Shown piece by piece: positions 7,163-15,665 of a stretch of 64,000 nt of DNA. This DNA is from Haloplanus natans DSM 17983 (GTDB lineage Archaea; Halobacteriota; Halobacteria; Halobacteriales; Haloferacaceae), in the NCBI RefSeq assembly GCF_000427685.1, contig NZ_KE386573.1:1348938-1412937 (forward strand), read 5' to 3'. Below the pieces are notes generated by a model. It was not told the origin of the DNA. It did not search any database and saw only the letters and a program-made list of their open reading frames with translations. The number at the start of each line of letters is the position of its first letter. The first letter of the stretch is position 1. A program made the position numbers and the translations under genes.

Positions 7163-7822
7163 CTACACCTGCGGACCTTCCTCGTGGGGTTGGATCACGA
7201 CGAAGCCGTCGGTGCCGGTGAACTCCATCTGGATGGATTCGCCGGAGGTCTGGCCGATTTCGATGGCCTTGTTCGTCCCGACCGACGGCGAGAGGTCGGT
7301 GCTCCACGCGACGGTGGCGTCGGGATCGGTGACGACCGGCGGCGTCAACACCAGCGGGTCGCCGTGGGTCGTGACGGCGACCTGTCCGGGGCCGGAGAGA
7401 TAGACGTTCGTCAATCCGCCGGCCGCGGCTTCGGAGAGGCCGCCGATGGTACTGATCTCGTAGTCGACCGACGACTCGAACGCGAGTACGTCGGTGCCGT
7501 TGACCGAGATGGCCTCCTCCTCGCGTAGGTCGAGGACCTGTACCTTCTTGCCCTGGTCGGCGACGTAGAGGTGGCCGTGGCCCTCGGCCTCCATGACCGG
7601 CGTGCCTTCGCTCGAGACGGCGTCCTTGACGAACCCGGTCAGTCCACCTTCGGCCGAGGACTTCCCAGTGAAGGTCAGATCGCCGGTGTAGCCGATCATC
7701 GATCCGGCCTTGACCATCACCGTCCCGTCGACCGGGATATCCAGAAGGCGCTTGTTCTCCCGCTGGAAGCCGTCGCCACCCTCGGCGGGTGCGTTGGACC
7801 GCGTGAACTCCTCCAGTTTCAT
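7163..7822 (-). CDS. AIM24 family protein
   Basis: A 219-residue protein of the AIM24/DUF124 family (TIGR00266-like). The Gly-rich beta pattern is characteristic: DIPVDGTVMVKAGSMIGYTGDLTF early, GQVAVTTHGDPLVL in the middle, GFVVIQPHEE at the C-terminus. The family folds as a trimeric beta structure; its yeast namesake is mitochondrial, while prokaryotic members have no settled biochemical role. Start ATG 7820-7822 gives MKLEEFTRSNAPAEGG. It stands alone, divergent from the IS remnant region to the right. Length is normal for the family and nothing looks damaged. Confidence 0.85.
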   Translation of the reverse strand: MKLEEFTRSNAPAEGGDGFQRENKRLLDIPVDGTVMVKAGSMIGYTGDLTFTGKSSAEGGLTGFVKDAVSSEGTPVMEAEGHGHLYVADQGKKVQVLDLREEEAISVNGTDVLAFESSVDYEISTIGGLSEAAAGGLTNVYLSGPGQVAVTTHGDPLVLTPPVVTDPDATVAWSTDLSPSVGTNKAIEIGQTSGESIQMEFTGTDGFVVIQPHEEGPQV

Positions 7823-8205
7823 AGCCGCTCGGTCGTTCGTCCACGGATCACATATCGGTGGTGGAGACTCAAATCCTCGTTTGAGGGTGTCGTGGGAGTT
7901 TAGCTGTGGTACAGCGCCGTCATCATCCGCTCAGACAGCGACACAATTATTGTCTGAACGCCCGTCGGTGGTGAGCAAAATGGGCGTTCCGTGTCACCGC
8001 TCCCGACTGATAGTGTTTATTGTAACTGGTTACCGGTGGATTGCCGGACCGTCTTGGCTCCCCACCGGTAATGACTTACAATGAACACTATCACTCGTCG
8101 TCCCGAGTGGGACGACTCGCTCCTTGTGGGAGTCGGACAACAGGCCGACATTCAAATGCGACAAGAAGCGTGTGTTAGTCAGTTGAATAGTCGCATCGAA
8201 TCAAT
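7823..8205. other. Intergenic stretch with two palindromes
   Basis: No gene. It contains a perfect 7-bp inverted repeat TCAGACA (7931-7937)/TGTCTGA (7951-7957) with a 13-nt loop, and the 86-bp palindromic element at 8008-8093. The open frame running through 8081-8335 is not a gene: it joins the palindrome to the TnpB right-end remnant. Confidence 0.6.
8008..8093. repeat. 86-bp palindromic repeat, copy A
   Basis: The ends TGATAGTGTTTATTGTAA and TTACAATGAACACTATCA are inverted repeats with one mismatch. An inner arm ACCGGTGG (around 8032-8039) pairs imperfectly with CCACCGGT (8063-8070) around a GGACCGTC loop. The centre is nearly identical to the copy at 31813-31898. The whole unit would fold as one long hairpin. 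No coding capacity, so if mobile it would need a transposase in trans (MITE-like). Confidence 0.85.
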
Positions 8206-8340
8206 AGGAGTGGGACACTCCGAATCTACGCCTGCAGGGTCTGGAGCCGCTGTGTCCACGGCGGATGCACGCTCTGACACAGAAACAGGAAGCCCCACCT
8301 TCAGCGAGGCCGCCAGGCCGAGCAGGGTGGGGTAGTTCAC
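8206..8340 (+). ncRNA. Solo TnpB-type right-end/omega-RNA copy without tnpB
   Basis: The last ~135 nt match the 3' region of the tnpB element at 15525-15665: a hairpin GGAGTG-GGA-CACTCC (8207-8221), then a long terminal stem CCCCACCTT (8293-8301)/AGGGTGGGG (8324-8332) holding an inner stem GGCC-GCCA-GGCC, and the end GTAGTTCAC at 8340. In the tnpB element the inner stem is GCGC-GTCA-GCGC: a different sequence but the same pairing. The translated end (GVGHS...GSPTFSE...SRVG) also recalls the TnpB tail, so this is a truncated element whose RNA structure survived. Guide-RNA function is inference. Confidence 0.6.
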
Positions 8341-8366
8341 ACGGTCCGGTCCGCACCTGTCTACCG

Positions 8367-8801
8367 ATGTCGCCCGCCCTGTACGACCACGTCCGGCCGG
8401 TCGACGCCGACATCCCCGCCGGTGTCTATCGGGTCGTCGGCGTCGGCGACGGGACGGTGACGCTCCTCCGGGTCACCGACGCCGACGGGAACCGACGCCA
8501 CACCGGCCGGACGACCACCGTCGACGCCGGGACGTTCGCGGACTTCGCCCCCGCCGACCCGCCGACTCGCTCCCAGTCGGCCGTCGAGGCCACGGCGTCG
8601 GCGCTGGAACTGGGGTACTGGTCCCTCCGAGCGTTCACGAGGGAACTGGCGACTCGCCCGCTCCTGACCGCCCTCTCGTTCGCTCCGGTCCTGTTCGGCT
8701 TCGTCGGCGACGGGGCCGTCCCACTCCCCGACCCTGCGTTCGGCGGATCGATCCTCGTCGGCAGTCTCGCGCTTGCCGCCATCGGGAGCGGGCGGCTGTA
8801 A
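8367..8801 (+). CDS. Haloarchaeal membrane protein of unknown function
   Basis: Start chosen at ATG 8367, giving a 144-residue product MSPALYDHVRPVDADIPAG...; upstream in-frame sequence belongs to the IS remnant. Residues 1-60 form a compact beta-rich soluble part (GVYRVVGVGDGTVTLLRVTDADGNRRHTG), followed by two predicted membrane segments near 97-114 and 127-142. Its sequence resembles small conserved haloarchaeal proteins with no assigned role. The start lies only 27 nt after the end of the solo TnpB right end, so its promoter region has probably been replaced by that insertion. Confidence 0.65.
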   Translation: MSPALYDHVRPVDADIPAGVYRVVGVGDGTVTLLRVTDADGNRRHTGRTTTVDAGTFADFAPADPPTRSQSAVEATASALELGYWSLRAFTRELATRPLLTALSFAPVLFGFVGDGAVPLPDPAFGGSILVGSLALAAIGSGRL

Positions 8802-8989
8802 TCGGCCCGATGGCTATCCGCGTGCGATGCCATCCGGCAAACCCCCGACTCGTGAGGAATGCCGACGCCCCGCCGCGAAATTCGGCAGTCTGCGACGTGT
8901 CATTTTCGAATCGAAAGTTGAACAGGGTTTGAATCACCTCCTTCGAAAGAGTAACCGAACTAAGTGTGGGTCACGTAGCACTACCCGAG

Positions 8990-11677
8990 ATGGGAGCACG
9001 CACGACGCACCTCGACGTCACGGGGATGACCTGTGCCAACTGTTCGACGACGGTCGAGGACGCGCTGACGGCCCTCGACGGCGTGAGGGGCGCGACCGTC
9101 AACGCTGCCACCGACGGTGGGACCGTGGAGTACGATCCCGACGCGATCTCCCTTCGGGAGGTGGTCGACGCCATCGAAGACGCCGGCTACGGCGTAGTCA
9201 CGGAGACGGTGACGGTCGCAATCACCGACATGACGTGTGCGAACTGCGCGCGGACCAACGAGGTGGCGCTCGAATCGGTCCCGGGCGTCGTCGATGCGGA
9301 GGTGAACTACGCCACCGACGAGGCGCGGGTCACCTACCTCCCCCGGGACGCCTCGATCGACGCCCTGTACGACGCTGTCGAGGACGCGGGCTACTCGCCG
9401 GTCCGTGAGGAGAGCGACGGCACCGACGCCCGCGACGCCGCACGACGGGGCGAAATCCGCAAACAGCGTCGGCTGACACTGTTCGGCGCGGTGCTGGCGA
9501 CGCCGCTGCTTCTCGCCCTCGCCGAGAAGTTCCTGCTCGGCGGCGGCGTCTTCCCCGACCGAATCTTCGGCGTCACCGTCGGCTGGGTCATGTTCCTCCT
9601 CGCGACGCCGGTACAGGCCGTCCTCGGCCGGCCGTTCTACAGAAACGCCTACAAGGCCCTCGTGAAGAACCGCCGTGCCAACATGGACGTGCTCATCGCC
9701 CTCGGGTCGTCGACGGCCTACCTCTACTCCGTGGCCGTCCTCCTCGGCGCCGTCGCCGGGGGCCTCTATTTCGACACGGCGGCGCTCATCCTCGTGTTCA
9801 TCACGCTCGGCAACTACCTCGAAGCCCGGTCGAAAGGGCAGGCGGGCGAGGCGCTCCGGAAACTGCTGGAGATGGAAGCCGACACGGCAACTGTCGTCCG
9901 CGACGGGCGTGAGGAGGAGATTCCCCTCGAAGATGTCGAGGTAGGTGATCGGATGAAGGTCCGTCCCGGCGAGAAGGTGCCGACCGACGGCGTCGTCGTC
10001 TCCGGGCAGTCGGCGGTCGACGAGTCGATGGTGACCGGCGAGTCCGTCCCCGTCGAGAAGGGCGTGGGCGACGAGGTGATCGGCTCGACGATCAACGAGA
10101 ACGGCGTCCTCGTCGTCGAGGCGACGAAGGTGGGTGCGGACACGGCGCTCCAGAGCATCGTCCGGACGGTCAGCGAGGCCCAGTCCCGTCAGCCCGAGAT
10201 TCAGAACCTCGCCGACCGCATCTCCGCGTACTTCGTTCCCGCGGTCATCGCCAACGCCGTCGTCTGGGGCGTCGGCTGGTATCTCGCGCCCGAGACCCTC
10301 GCCGAGGCCGTCGCGTGGCTTCCGGTCTGGGGCCTCGTCGTGGGCGGCCCCGTCGTCGCCGGCGGCGCGGTGTCGACTTTCGAGTTCGCGGTGATCGTCT
10401 TCGCCTCCGCCGTCCTCATCGCCTGCCCCTGTGCGCTGGGACTCGCGACGCCGGCGGCGACGATGGTCGGGACGACCATCGGCGCACGACACGGTGTGCT
10501 GTTCAAAGGCGGCGACGTGCTCGAACGCGCGCGCGACGTGGACACGGTCGTCTTCGACAAGACGGGGACGCTGACCCAAGGCGAGATGGAACTGACCGAC
10601 GTGGTGGCGCTCGGGGAGGGGGCGCTCCCCGACGGCGGGCAGTTGAGACGCCCCGACAGCCGCACCGAAGACGACGTACTCCGCCTCGCCGCGACGGCGG
10701 AACGCGGGAGCGAACACCCCCTCGCTCGCGCTATCGTCGCCGGTGCCGAGGCCCGCGGGATCGAGGTGGGCGACGCCGACGGCTTCGAGAACGTTCCGGG
10801 CCACGGCGTGCGGGCGCGGATCGACGGAAGCGCACTTCCGGGGACGGGTGGTGACGGCCCCGTCGAGGTGCTCGTTGGCAACCGGAAGCTCCTCCGTGAC
10901 AACGGGATCGACCCCGCGCCCGCCGCCGACACGATGGAGCGACTGGAGCGTGAGGGAAAGACGGCGATGCTGGTGGGACGCGTGCCCGCCGGCACGGATG
11001 GCGTGCCCGCCGGCACGGATGGCGTGCCCGCCGGCACGGATGGCGTGCCCGCTGGCACGTTCGACGCCGACGGGGGCGAACTCCTCGGCATCGTCGCGAC
11101 CGCGGACACGGTCAAGGAGCGCGCGACCGAGGCCGTGAGCGGGCTCCGGGCGCGCGGACTGGACGTACTCCTGCTCACCGGGGACAACGAGCGCACCGCC
11201 CGCGCCGTCGCGGAGCGGGTCGGCATCGACCCCGCGAACGTCCGCGCCGGCGTGCTCCCCGAGGACAAATCCGACGCGGTCGAGGCGATCCAGTCGGAGG
11301 GACGGCGGGCGATGATGGTCGGCGACGGCGTCAACGACGCGCCCGCCCTCGCCGTCGCGTACGTGGGGTGTGCCATCGGTTCGGGGACGGACGTGGCCAT
11401 CGAGGCGGCGGACGTGACGCTGATGCGGGCCGACCCGCTGGACGTGGTGAAGGCGATCCGGATCTCCGAGGCGACGCTCGCGAAGATCAAGCAGAACCTC
11501 GTGTGGGCGCTCGGCTACAACACCGCAATGATTCCACTGGCGTCGCTCGGCCTGCTCCAACCCGCCCTCGCCGCGGGGGCGATGGCCATCTCCAGCGTCT
11601 CGGTGCTGACCAACAGCCTCCTGTTTCGCCGGTACGTGCCGGACCACGACTACGAACTCCTCGGACGGCTGCGCTGA
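8990..11677 (+). CDS. copA: Copper-exporting P1B-type ATPase
   Basis: About 895 residues. Two N-terminal heavy-metal-associated domains, each with MTCANC (near residues 13-18 and ~83-88), then eight membrane segments with the metal-transport CPC motif (ACPCALGLA, nt ~10420), the TGES actuator loop, phosphorylation site DKTGTLT (nt ~10556), the SEHP motif (nt ~10710) and hinge GDGVNDAP. These are the marks of Cu(I)-translocating ATPases that pump copper out of the cytosol. Start at ATG 8990 ([15 protein letters not shown]) is preferred to an in-frame GTG 24 nt upstream. The nucleotide-binding domain contains an in-frame heptapeptide repeat (see repeat). A TTTCG-AAT-CGAAA dyad upstream could be an operator; no copper regulator gene is adjacent. 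Confidence 0.93.
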   Translation: MGARTTHLDVTGMTCANCSTTVEDALTALDGVRGATVNAATDGGTVEYDPDAISLREVVDAIEDAGYGVVTETVTVAITDMTCANCARTNEVALESVPGVVDAEVNYATDEARVTYLPRDASIDALYDAVEDAGYSPVREESDGTDARDAARRGEIRKQRRLTLFGAVLATPLLLALAEKFLLGGGVFPDRIFGVTVGWVMFLLATPVQAVLGRPFYRNAYKALVKNRRANMDVLIALGSSTAYLYSVAVLLGAVAGGLYFDTAALILVFITLGNYLEARSKGQAGEALRKLLEMEADTATVVRDGREEEIPLEDVEVGDRMKVRPGEKVPTDGVVVSGQSAVDESMVTGESVPVEKGVGDEVIGSTINENGVLVVEATKVGADTALQSIVRTVSEAQSRQPEIQNLADRISAYFVPAVIANAVVWGVGWYLAPETLAEAVAWLPVWGLVVGGPVVAGGAVSTFEFAVIVFASAVLIACPCALGLATPAATMVGTTIGARHGVLFKGGDVLERARDVDTVVFDKTGTLTQGEMELTDVVALGEGALPDGGQLRRPDSRTEDDVLRLAATAERGSEHPLARAIVAGAEARGIEVGDADGFENVPGHGVRARIDGSALPGTGGDGPVEVLVGNRKLLRDNGIDPAPAADTMERLEREGKTAMLVGRVPAGTDGVPAGTDGVPAGTDGVPAGTFDADGGELLGIVATADTVKERATEAVSGLRARGLDVLLLTGDNERTARAVAERVGIDPANVRAGVLPEDKSDAVEAIQSEGRRAMMVGDGVNDAPALAVAYVGCAIGSGTDVAIEAADVTLMRADPLDVVKAIRISEATLAKIKQNLVWALGYNTAMIPLASLGLLQPALAAGAMAISSVSVLTNSLLFRRYVPDHDYELLGRLR
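10980..11060. repeat. 21-bp tandem repeat inside copA
   Basis: Units at 10980-11000, 11001-11021 and 11022-11042 are identical (GCGTGCCCGCCGGCACGGATG core) and a fourth partial unit follows to 11060. They encode VPAGTDG three times plus VPAGT. The GTGCC/GGCAC arms within each unit are self-complementary. The repeat falls in a loop of the ATP-binding domain, so length changes would keep the frame. Confidence 0.9.
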
Positions 11678-11718
11678 CGACCGAGCGCCTTTAGACACCC
11701 CCCATCGAAAGCGGCGGC

Positions 11719-12228
11719 ATGGTACTCAGAACTCTCGATGGCGTCGAACCGACCGTCCACGAGGACGCCTACGTCGACGACGACGCGGTCGTCATCGGCG
11801 ACGTGACGCTCGAACGCGCGGCGTCGGTCTGGCCCAACGCCACGCTCCGTGGTGATCACTATCCCATCGTCGTCGGCGAGGAGTCGAACGTACAGGACAA
11901 CGCCGTCCTCCACGAGGACGCCGTCCTCGGCCCGCGGGTCACCGTTGGCCACTCCGCCATCGTCCACGCCGCGACGGTCGAGGAGGAGGCACTGATCGGC
12001 ATGGGCGCCATCGTCCTCGACGACGCCACGGTCGGCGAGGGCGCCATCGTCGCCGCCGGAAGCGTCGTTACCGGCGGGACCGACGTCCCGCCCGGGTCGC
12101 TGGTGGCGGGCACGCCCGCCGAGGTAATCAAAGAGGTCGACGGCGAGATGGGTTCGATCGCCGCCGACGAGTACGTGAAACGGGGCGCTCAGTACGCCGA
12201 GTCCTCGCGGGTCGTCGACGAGGACTAG
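11719..12228 (+). CDS. Gamma-carbonic-anhydrase-like hexapeptide-repeat protein
   Basis: A 169-residue left-handed beta-helix protein: hexapeptide repeats run from about residue 20 to 135 (VVIGDVTLERAASVWPNATLRGD..., GHSAIVHAATVEEEALIGMGAIVLDDATVGEGAIVAAGSVV), ending in a helix. RGD...GH....H residues match the family's zinc ligands and its Arg, so carbonic anhydrase activity (CO2 hydration) is possible, but many members (YrdA/PaaY-like) have other or unknown roles. The start is 41 nt after copA. The TAG stop shares a CTAG with the stop of the convergent acyl-CoA ligase gene. Confidence 0.85.
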   Translation: MVLRTLDGVEPTVHEDAYVDDDAVVIGDVTLERAASVWPNATLRGDHYPIVVGEESNVQDNAVLHEDAVLGPRVTVGHSAIVHAATVEEEALIGMGAIVLDDATVGEGAIVAAGSVVTGGTDVPPGSLVAGTPAEVIKEVDGEMGSIAADEYVKRGAQYAESSRVVDED

Positions 12229-13865
12229 CCTTCGCCGACCATCCGATCCTCGTCTTCCCACTCTTTCGATCGGAGTTCGTACTTCTGGATCTTTCCGGTT
12301 GCCGTGGTGGGGAGGGTGTCGACGAACTCGACCTGTTTGAGCGTCTTGAACCCCGCGAGGCGCTCGCGGGTGAACGCGATCAGTTCCTCGGCGGTGACGC
12401 CCGGATCGTCCGGATTCCCGTTCGCTGGCACGACGAATGCCTTCGGTTCCTCGCCCCACCGCTCGCTCGGGGCGGGGACGACCGCCACGTTTCCGACCGC
12501 TTCGTGGTCGAACAGCGTGTCCTCGAGTTCGATGCTGGAGACGTTCTCGCCGCCGGTGATGATGATGTCTTTTTTCCGATCCTGGATCGAGATCATGCCG
12601 TTCTCGTCGACGGTCGCGAGGTCCCCCATGTGGTAGTAGCCCTCGGCGCGTTCGGAGAAGGCCTCCTCGGTCGCTTCCGGCATCTCCCAGTAGCCTTCCA
12701 TCACCTGGTTGCCGCGGACGACCACCTCGCCGATGGTCTCGTCGTCGCGGGGGACGTCCTCGCCGTCCTCGTCGACGACGCGCACTTCGGTGCCGAGGAA
12801 GCCGAGACCCTGTCTCTTTTTCACCCTGAAGCGGTCGCGGCTGTCGTCGTCGAAGTGGCGCCGGGCCTCGGAGGTGGTGATGAGTGGCCCCGTCTCGGTG
12901 GCACCGTAGACCTGCATGAGATACCAGCCGAACTCGTCCTCGACGGTCCGGATAGTCGCCTCCGGCGGCGCCGACCCCGCGGTGGCGATGCGCACGTCGT
13001 TGTCACCCTCCGTGGGTTCGTCGTGGTCCTCGTAGTAGTCGATGAGCATATTCAGCACCGTCGGCGCACCACAGAGATAGGAGACGTTCTCCTCGCGCAC
13101 CGTCTCGAAGATCCACTCGGCGTTGATGCCACGCGTACAGACGTGTGTCGCGCCCATGCCGGTGATGGCGTAGATGTGTCCCCACCCGTTGACGTGGAAC
13201 ATAGGGAGCGTCCAGAGGTAGACGTCGTCGTCCGTGATCTTCTGGTGAATCGCGGTGAGATAGGCGTGGAGCGTCTCACACCGGTGAGTCCGCATCACGC
13301 CTTTCGGGTCGCCGGTCGTCCCCGACGTGTAGTTGATGGTGATGACCTCGTCCTCGCTCATCTCCGGTCGGTCGTAGTCGGCCCCCGCCGATTCGACAAC
13401 GGCGTCGAAGCCCTCCCAGTCGCCGTCGACGGCGTCGGGGTCGTTCGTGACGAACGTGCTGGTCGGTACGTCGTCGCGGATGGCTTCGACCTTCTCGGCG
13501 TAGTCGTAGTCGGCGTAGATGGCGTCGACACCGGCGTCGTTCAGGATGTACTCGAAGTCGTTCGGCGTGAGCCGGTAGTTCAGCGGCGTGTGGATCGCGC
13601 CATTCTGCATGATGCCGTAGGCGGCTTCGAGGTGGTAGTGGGTGTTCGGATCGAGCACCGCCACCCGGTCGCCCTTCTCGATACCGCGGGACTGGAGGAA
13701 GGCGGCGAACCCATCCGCTCGCTCGCCGACCTCGTCGTACGTGTAGCGTTCCCCGGTCGTCGCCACGACTGCCTCCTCGTCACCGTAGTACTCGCGGGCC
13801 CTGTCGAGGAACTCCGTCACCAGGAGCGGTTTCTGCATGCTCTCACGGTCTCCGTGCGAGTCCAT
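12225..13865 (-). CDS. AMP-forming acyl-CoA synthetase (long/medium-chain type)
   Basis: About 546 residues of the ANL superfamily: P-loop-like A3 motif YTSGTTGDPKGV, A5 YGATETGPL, A7 YHMGDLATVDENG, A8 RKKDIIITGGENVSS and the C-terminal catalytic lysine region TATGKIQKYELR. It activates a carboxylic acid to acyl-AMP and then acyl-CoA; the TETGPL and GGENVSS patterns are those of haloarchaeal fatty-acid--CoA ligases, feeding beta-oxidation (an acyl-CoA dehydrogenase gene lies at 27387). Start taken at ATG 13863-13865; ATG 13836-13838 (MQKPLLVTEF) is a good alternative. Further upstream the frame is open but non-coding in appearance. Confidence 0.92.
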   Translation of the reverse strand: MDSHGDRESMQKPLLVTEFLDRAREYYGDEEAVVATTGERYTYDEVGERADGFAAFLQSRGIEKGDRVAVLDPNTHYHLEAAYGIMQNGAIHTPLNYRLTPNDFEYILNDAGVDAIYADYDYAEKVEAIRDDVPTSTFVTNDPDAVDGDWEGFDAVVESAGADYDRPEMSEDEVITINYTSGTTGDPKGVMRTHRCETLHAYLTAIHQKITDDDVYLWTLPMFHVNGWGHIYAITGMGATHVCTRGINAEWIFETVREENVSYLCGAPTVLNMLIDYYEDHDEPTEGDNDVRIATAGSAPPEATIRTVEDEFGWYLMQVYGATETGPLITTSEARRHFDDDSRDRFRVKKRQGLGFLGTEVRVVDEDGEDVPRDDETIGEVVVRGNQVMEGYWEMPEATEEAFSERAEGYYHMGDLATVDENGMISIQDRKKDIIITGGENVSSIELEDTLFDHEAVGNVAVVPAPSERWGEEPKAFVVPANGNPDDPGVTAEELIAFTRERLAGFKTLKQVEFVDTLPTTATGKIQKYELRSKEWEDEDRMVGEG

Positions 13866-14039
13866 AATTGTTTTTGTGAATGGTTCGGCGCGACGGGAGT
13901 CGGCAGTCGCCGGACGGAGTTGAGAGTGTGACACGTACCCACAGGTTGAAGTCTGTCGGGGGCAGAGAGGTCGGTAAGCCGGTCGGATCGGCCGACGGAG
14001 CCGTGACCGGACGACTGACCGCACCCGTCTTCCACGTCC

Positions 14040-14246
14040 GTGGCGGACGACGACAACGAGATCATGAGCGATACGAGCGACACCCGATCCCGACTCGACC
14101 GTGCACAGCGCCGCGAACTACGCAGTCTCGGCTGGCGATGGCTCGGTCGGAGTCGGGCGAAACGCCCCCGATCGATCGACCGCCGCCACCTCCTCGACGC
14201 CGACGCCGAGGAGACGACGCTCGTCGACTTGGACGCGCGGCTTTAG
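14040..14246 (+). CDS. Short hypothetical protein, probably cut by the TnpB element
   Basis: A 68-residue frame (GTG start; ATG at 14064) with typical haloarchaeal composition at its end (LLDADAEETTLVDLDARL). Its TAG lies just before the presumed left end of the tnpB element at about 14247, so the gene may be truncated by that insertion or may simply end there. No domain is recognised. Basic centre, acidic tail. Confidence 0.4.
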   Translation: MADDDNEIMSDTSDTRSRLDRAQRRELRSLGWRWLGRSRAKRPRSIDRRHLLDADAEETTLVDLDARL

Positions 14247-14256
14247 ACACAGGGTG

Positions 14257-14397
14257 ATGGATCGGCATGCAATCAAAGGCCATGAAGTCATCGAAGGCGA
14301 AGTAAAAGCCACTGGCAATGGCGCACACGTCCTCGTCCCAAAACGGTGGCGTGGAGCAGACGTAAAAATCGTCAGAACCTCTGAGTCTGACGAGTAA
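14257..14397 (+). CDS. DUF2080-type transposon-associated small protein
   Basis: A 46-residue protein, MDRHAIKGHEVIEGEVKATG...HVLVPKRWRG..., matching the small DUF2080 proteins that precede tnpB in many haloarchaeal IS1341 elements. The VLVPKRW core looks like an AbrB/SpoVT-type swapped-hairpin half, suggesting DNA binding or element autoregulation. The TAA stop is 3 nt before the tnpB ATG, so the two are cotranscribed. Role in transposition or in TnpB control is not established. Confidence 0.75.
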   Translation: MDRHAIKGHEVIEGEVKATGNGAHVLVPKRWRGADVKIVRTSESDE

Positions 14398-14400
14398 CCG

Positions 14401-15660
14401 ATGAACTACAATTACAGGTATCGCCTCACGCCGACTGTAGACCAGCGCGAGACGCTGGACTACCACCGCGATACCTGTAGACAACTCTATAACCACGCCC
14501 TGTACCGCTTCAACCAAATCCCCGAAGACGAGGGTACCGTCAAACAGCGCGTCCGCACGATCCGTGACGAGCTTCCCGACCTCAAAGACTGGTGGGACGC
14601 ACTTACCGACGTGTACTCGAAGGTGCTCCAGCCTACCATCATGCGGGTCGCCAAGAACATCAACGCACTGGGGAAGCTCAAAGAGCAGGGCTACAAGGTC
14701 GGTGAACTTCGGTGGAAGTCACCTCGGGAGTTTCGCAGTTTCACGTACAACCAGTCTGGCTTCGAGCTCGACAAGAAGGGCGGCCAGACTGTGCTGTCAC
14801 TGTCGAAACTCGCGGACATCCCCATCGAGTTCCACCGACCGCTGCCCGACGACGCCACGGTCAAGGAAGTCACGCTCAAAAAGGAGAAGACTGGCGAGTG
14901 GTTCGCCATTTTCGGGATCGAGAGGGACACAGAACCGCCAGCGAAGCCATCGCTGGAGGAGATCGACGCCGAGGAGGTGGTCGGGATCGACGTGGGCATT
15001 CGGAAGTATGCCCACGATACAGACGGCACAGCGGTCGAATCACTCGACCTCTCGGAAGACCGCGACAGGCTCGAACGAGAGCAACGGACGCTCTCCCGGA
15101 AAGAGTACGAGTCGACCAACTGGGAGAACCAGCGCCAGCGAGTGGCCGAGTGCCATCTCGACATCAAACGCAAGCGGCGTGATTTCCTGCACAAACTCTC
15201 GAACTACTACGCTCGGGAGTACGACTTGGTCGCCGTCGAAGACCTCGACGTGAAAAGGATGCTCGAATCGCCGCGCAACAGCCGCAACACGGCGTCAGCG
15301 GCGTGGAATACCTTCACCGATATGCTCGAATACAAGTGTGAGCGGGAAGGCACACACTTCGTGGAAGTTGACCCGGACGGCACCACCAAAGAGTGCGCTC
15401 AGTGTAGTGTCGAAACCGAAAAACCGCTGTGGGTGCGTGAGCACTCCTGTCCTGCCTGTGGCTTCGAGGACGACAGAGACGCAAACGCGGCGTGGAACAT
15501 CCTTTCTCGCGGACTCACCAAACTAGGAGTGGGTCACTCCAAAGGAACGCCTGTGGAGACTGCGCTCCCTGCGGGAACCTCCCCGGTTCCTGCAAAGCGC
15601 GTCGTGGAAGCAGGGAGCCCCACCCTCAGCGAGCGCGTCAGCGCGAGCAGGGTGGGGTAG
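14401..15660 (+). CDS. tnpB: TnpB RNA-guided nuclease of an IS200/IS605 element
   Basis: A 419-residue TnpB (OrfB), the family ancestral to Cas12: N-terminal helical domain, split RuvC with Asp197 (GIDVGIRKYA), Glu280 (VAVEDLDV) and Asp360 (DRDANAAWNI), and a zinc ribbon with Cys332/335/350/353 (CAQC, CPAC). All catalytic and zinc residues are present, so an active nuclease is expected. TnpB uses an omega-RNA from the element's 3' end to cut DNA next to a target-adjacent motif, which favours element retention. The C-terminal ~45 residues (LGVGHSKGT... to SRVG) are encoded by the omega-RNA region itself, and the TAG is the foot of its terminal stem. Confidence 0.92.
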   Translation: MNYNYRYRLTPTVDQRETLDYHRDTCRQLYNHALYRFNQIPEDEGTVKQRVRTIRDELPDLKDWWDALTDVYSKVLQPTIMRVAKNINALGKLKEQGYKVGELRWKSPREFRSFTYNQSGFELDKKGGQTVLSLSKLADIPIEFHRPLPDDATVKEVTLKKEKTGEWFAIFGIERDTEPPAKPSLEEIDAEEVVGIDVGIRKYAHDTDGTAVESLDLSEDRDRLEREQRTLSRKEYESTNWENQRQRVAECHLDIKRKRRDFLHKLSNYYAREYDLVAVEDLDVKRMLESPRNSRNTASAAWNTFTDMLEYKCEREGTHFVEVDPDGTTKECAQCSVETEKPLWVREHSCPACGFEDDRDANAAWNILSRGLTKLGVGHSKGTPVETALPAGTSPVPAKRVVEAGSPTLSERVSASRVG

Positions 15661-15665
15661 TTCAC
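15525..15665 (+). ncRNA. omega-RNA (sotRNA-like) region of the tnpB element
   Basis: Overlaps the tnpB 3' end. Hairpin GGAGTG-GGT-CACTCC at 15526-15540; terminal stem CCCCACCCT (15618-15626)/AGGGTGGGG (15649-15657) with an inner GCGC-GTCA-GCGC stem; element end GTAGTTCAC at 15665. In this family the RNA scaffold is the 3' part of the element and the guide is the flanking DNA just outside, here starting at 15666. Sense-overlapping RNAs of tnpB genes are known in Halobacterium. The 5' end is not determined. Confidence 0.65.

Larger units (their letters stand above)
14247..15665 (+). mobile_element. IS200/IS605-group element, IS1341 type (tnpB only)
   Basis: Contains a DUF2080-type small gene and tnpB, but no tnpA, as in haloarchaeal IS1341-type elements that depend on a TnpA in trans. 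The right end is placed at 15665 because the same GTAGTTCAC terminus occurs at the solo copy (8340). The left end is uncertain (about 14247). There are no terminal inverted repeats or target duplication, as expected for this group. Confidence 0.75.

Noticed and set aside
8081-8335. An 84-codon frame as an independent gene
   Set aside because: It begins inside a palindromic repeat and ends in the TnpB right-end RNA region; the tail only echoes the TnpB C-terminus.
8981-11698. A 905-codon open frame antisense to copA
   Set aside because: It is the mirror of the copA codon pattern in G+C-rich DNA: His/Arg-rich, no domain, while the plus-strand frame has all P1B ATPase motifs.
12504-13931. A 475-codon open frame antisense to the acyl-CoA ligase
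   Set aside because: Val/Asp/Arg-rich shadow frame without homology; the minus-strand ligase has every ANL motif.
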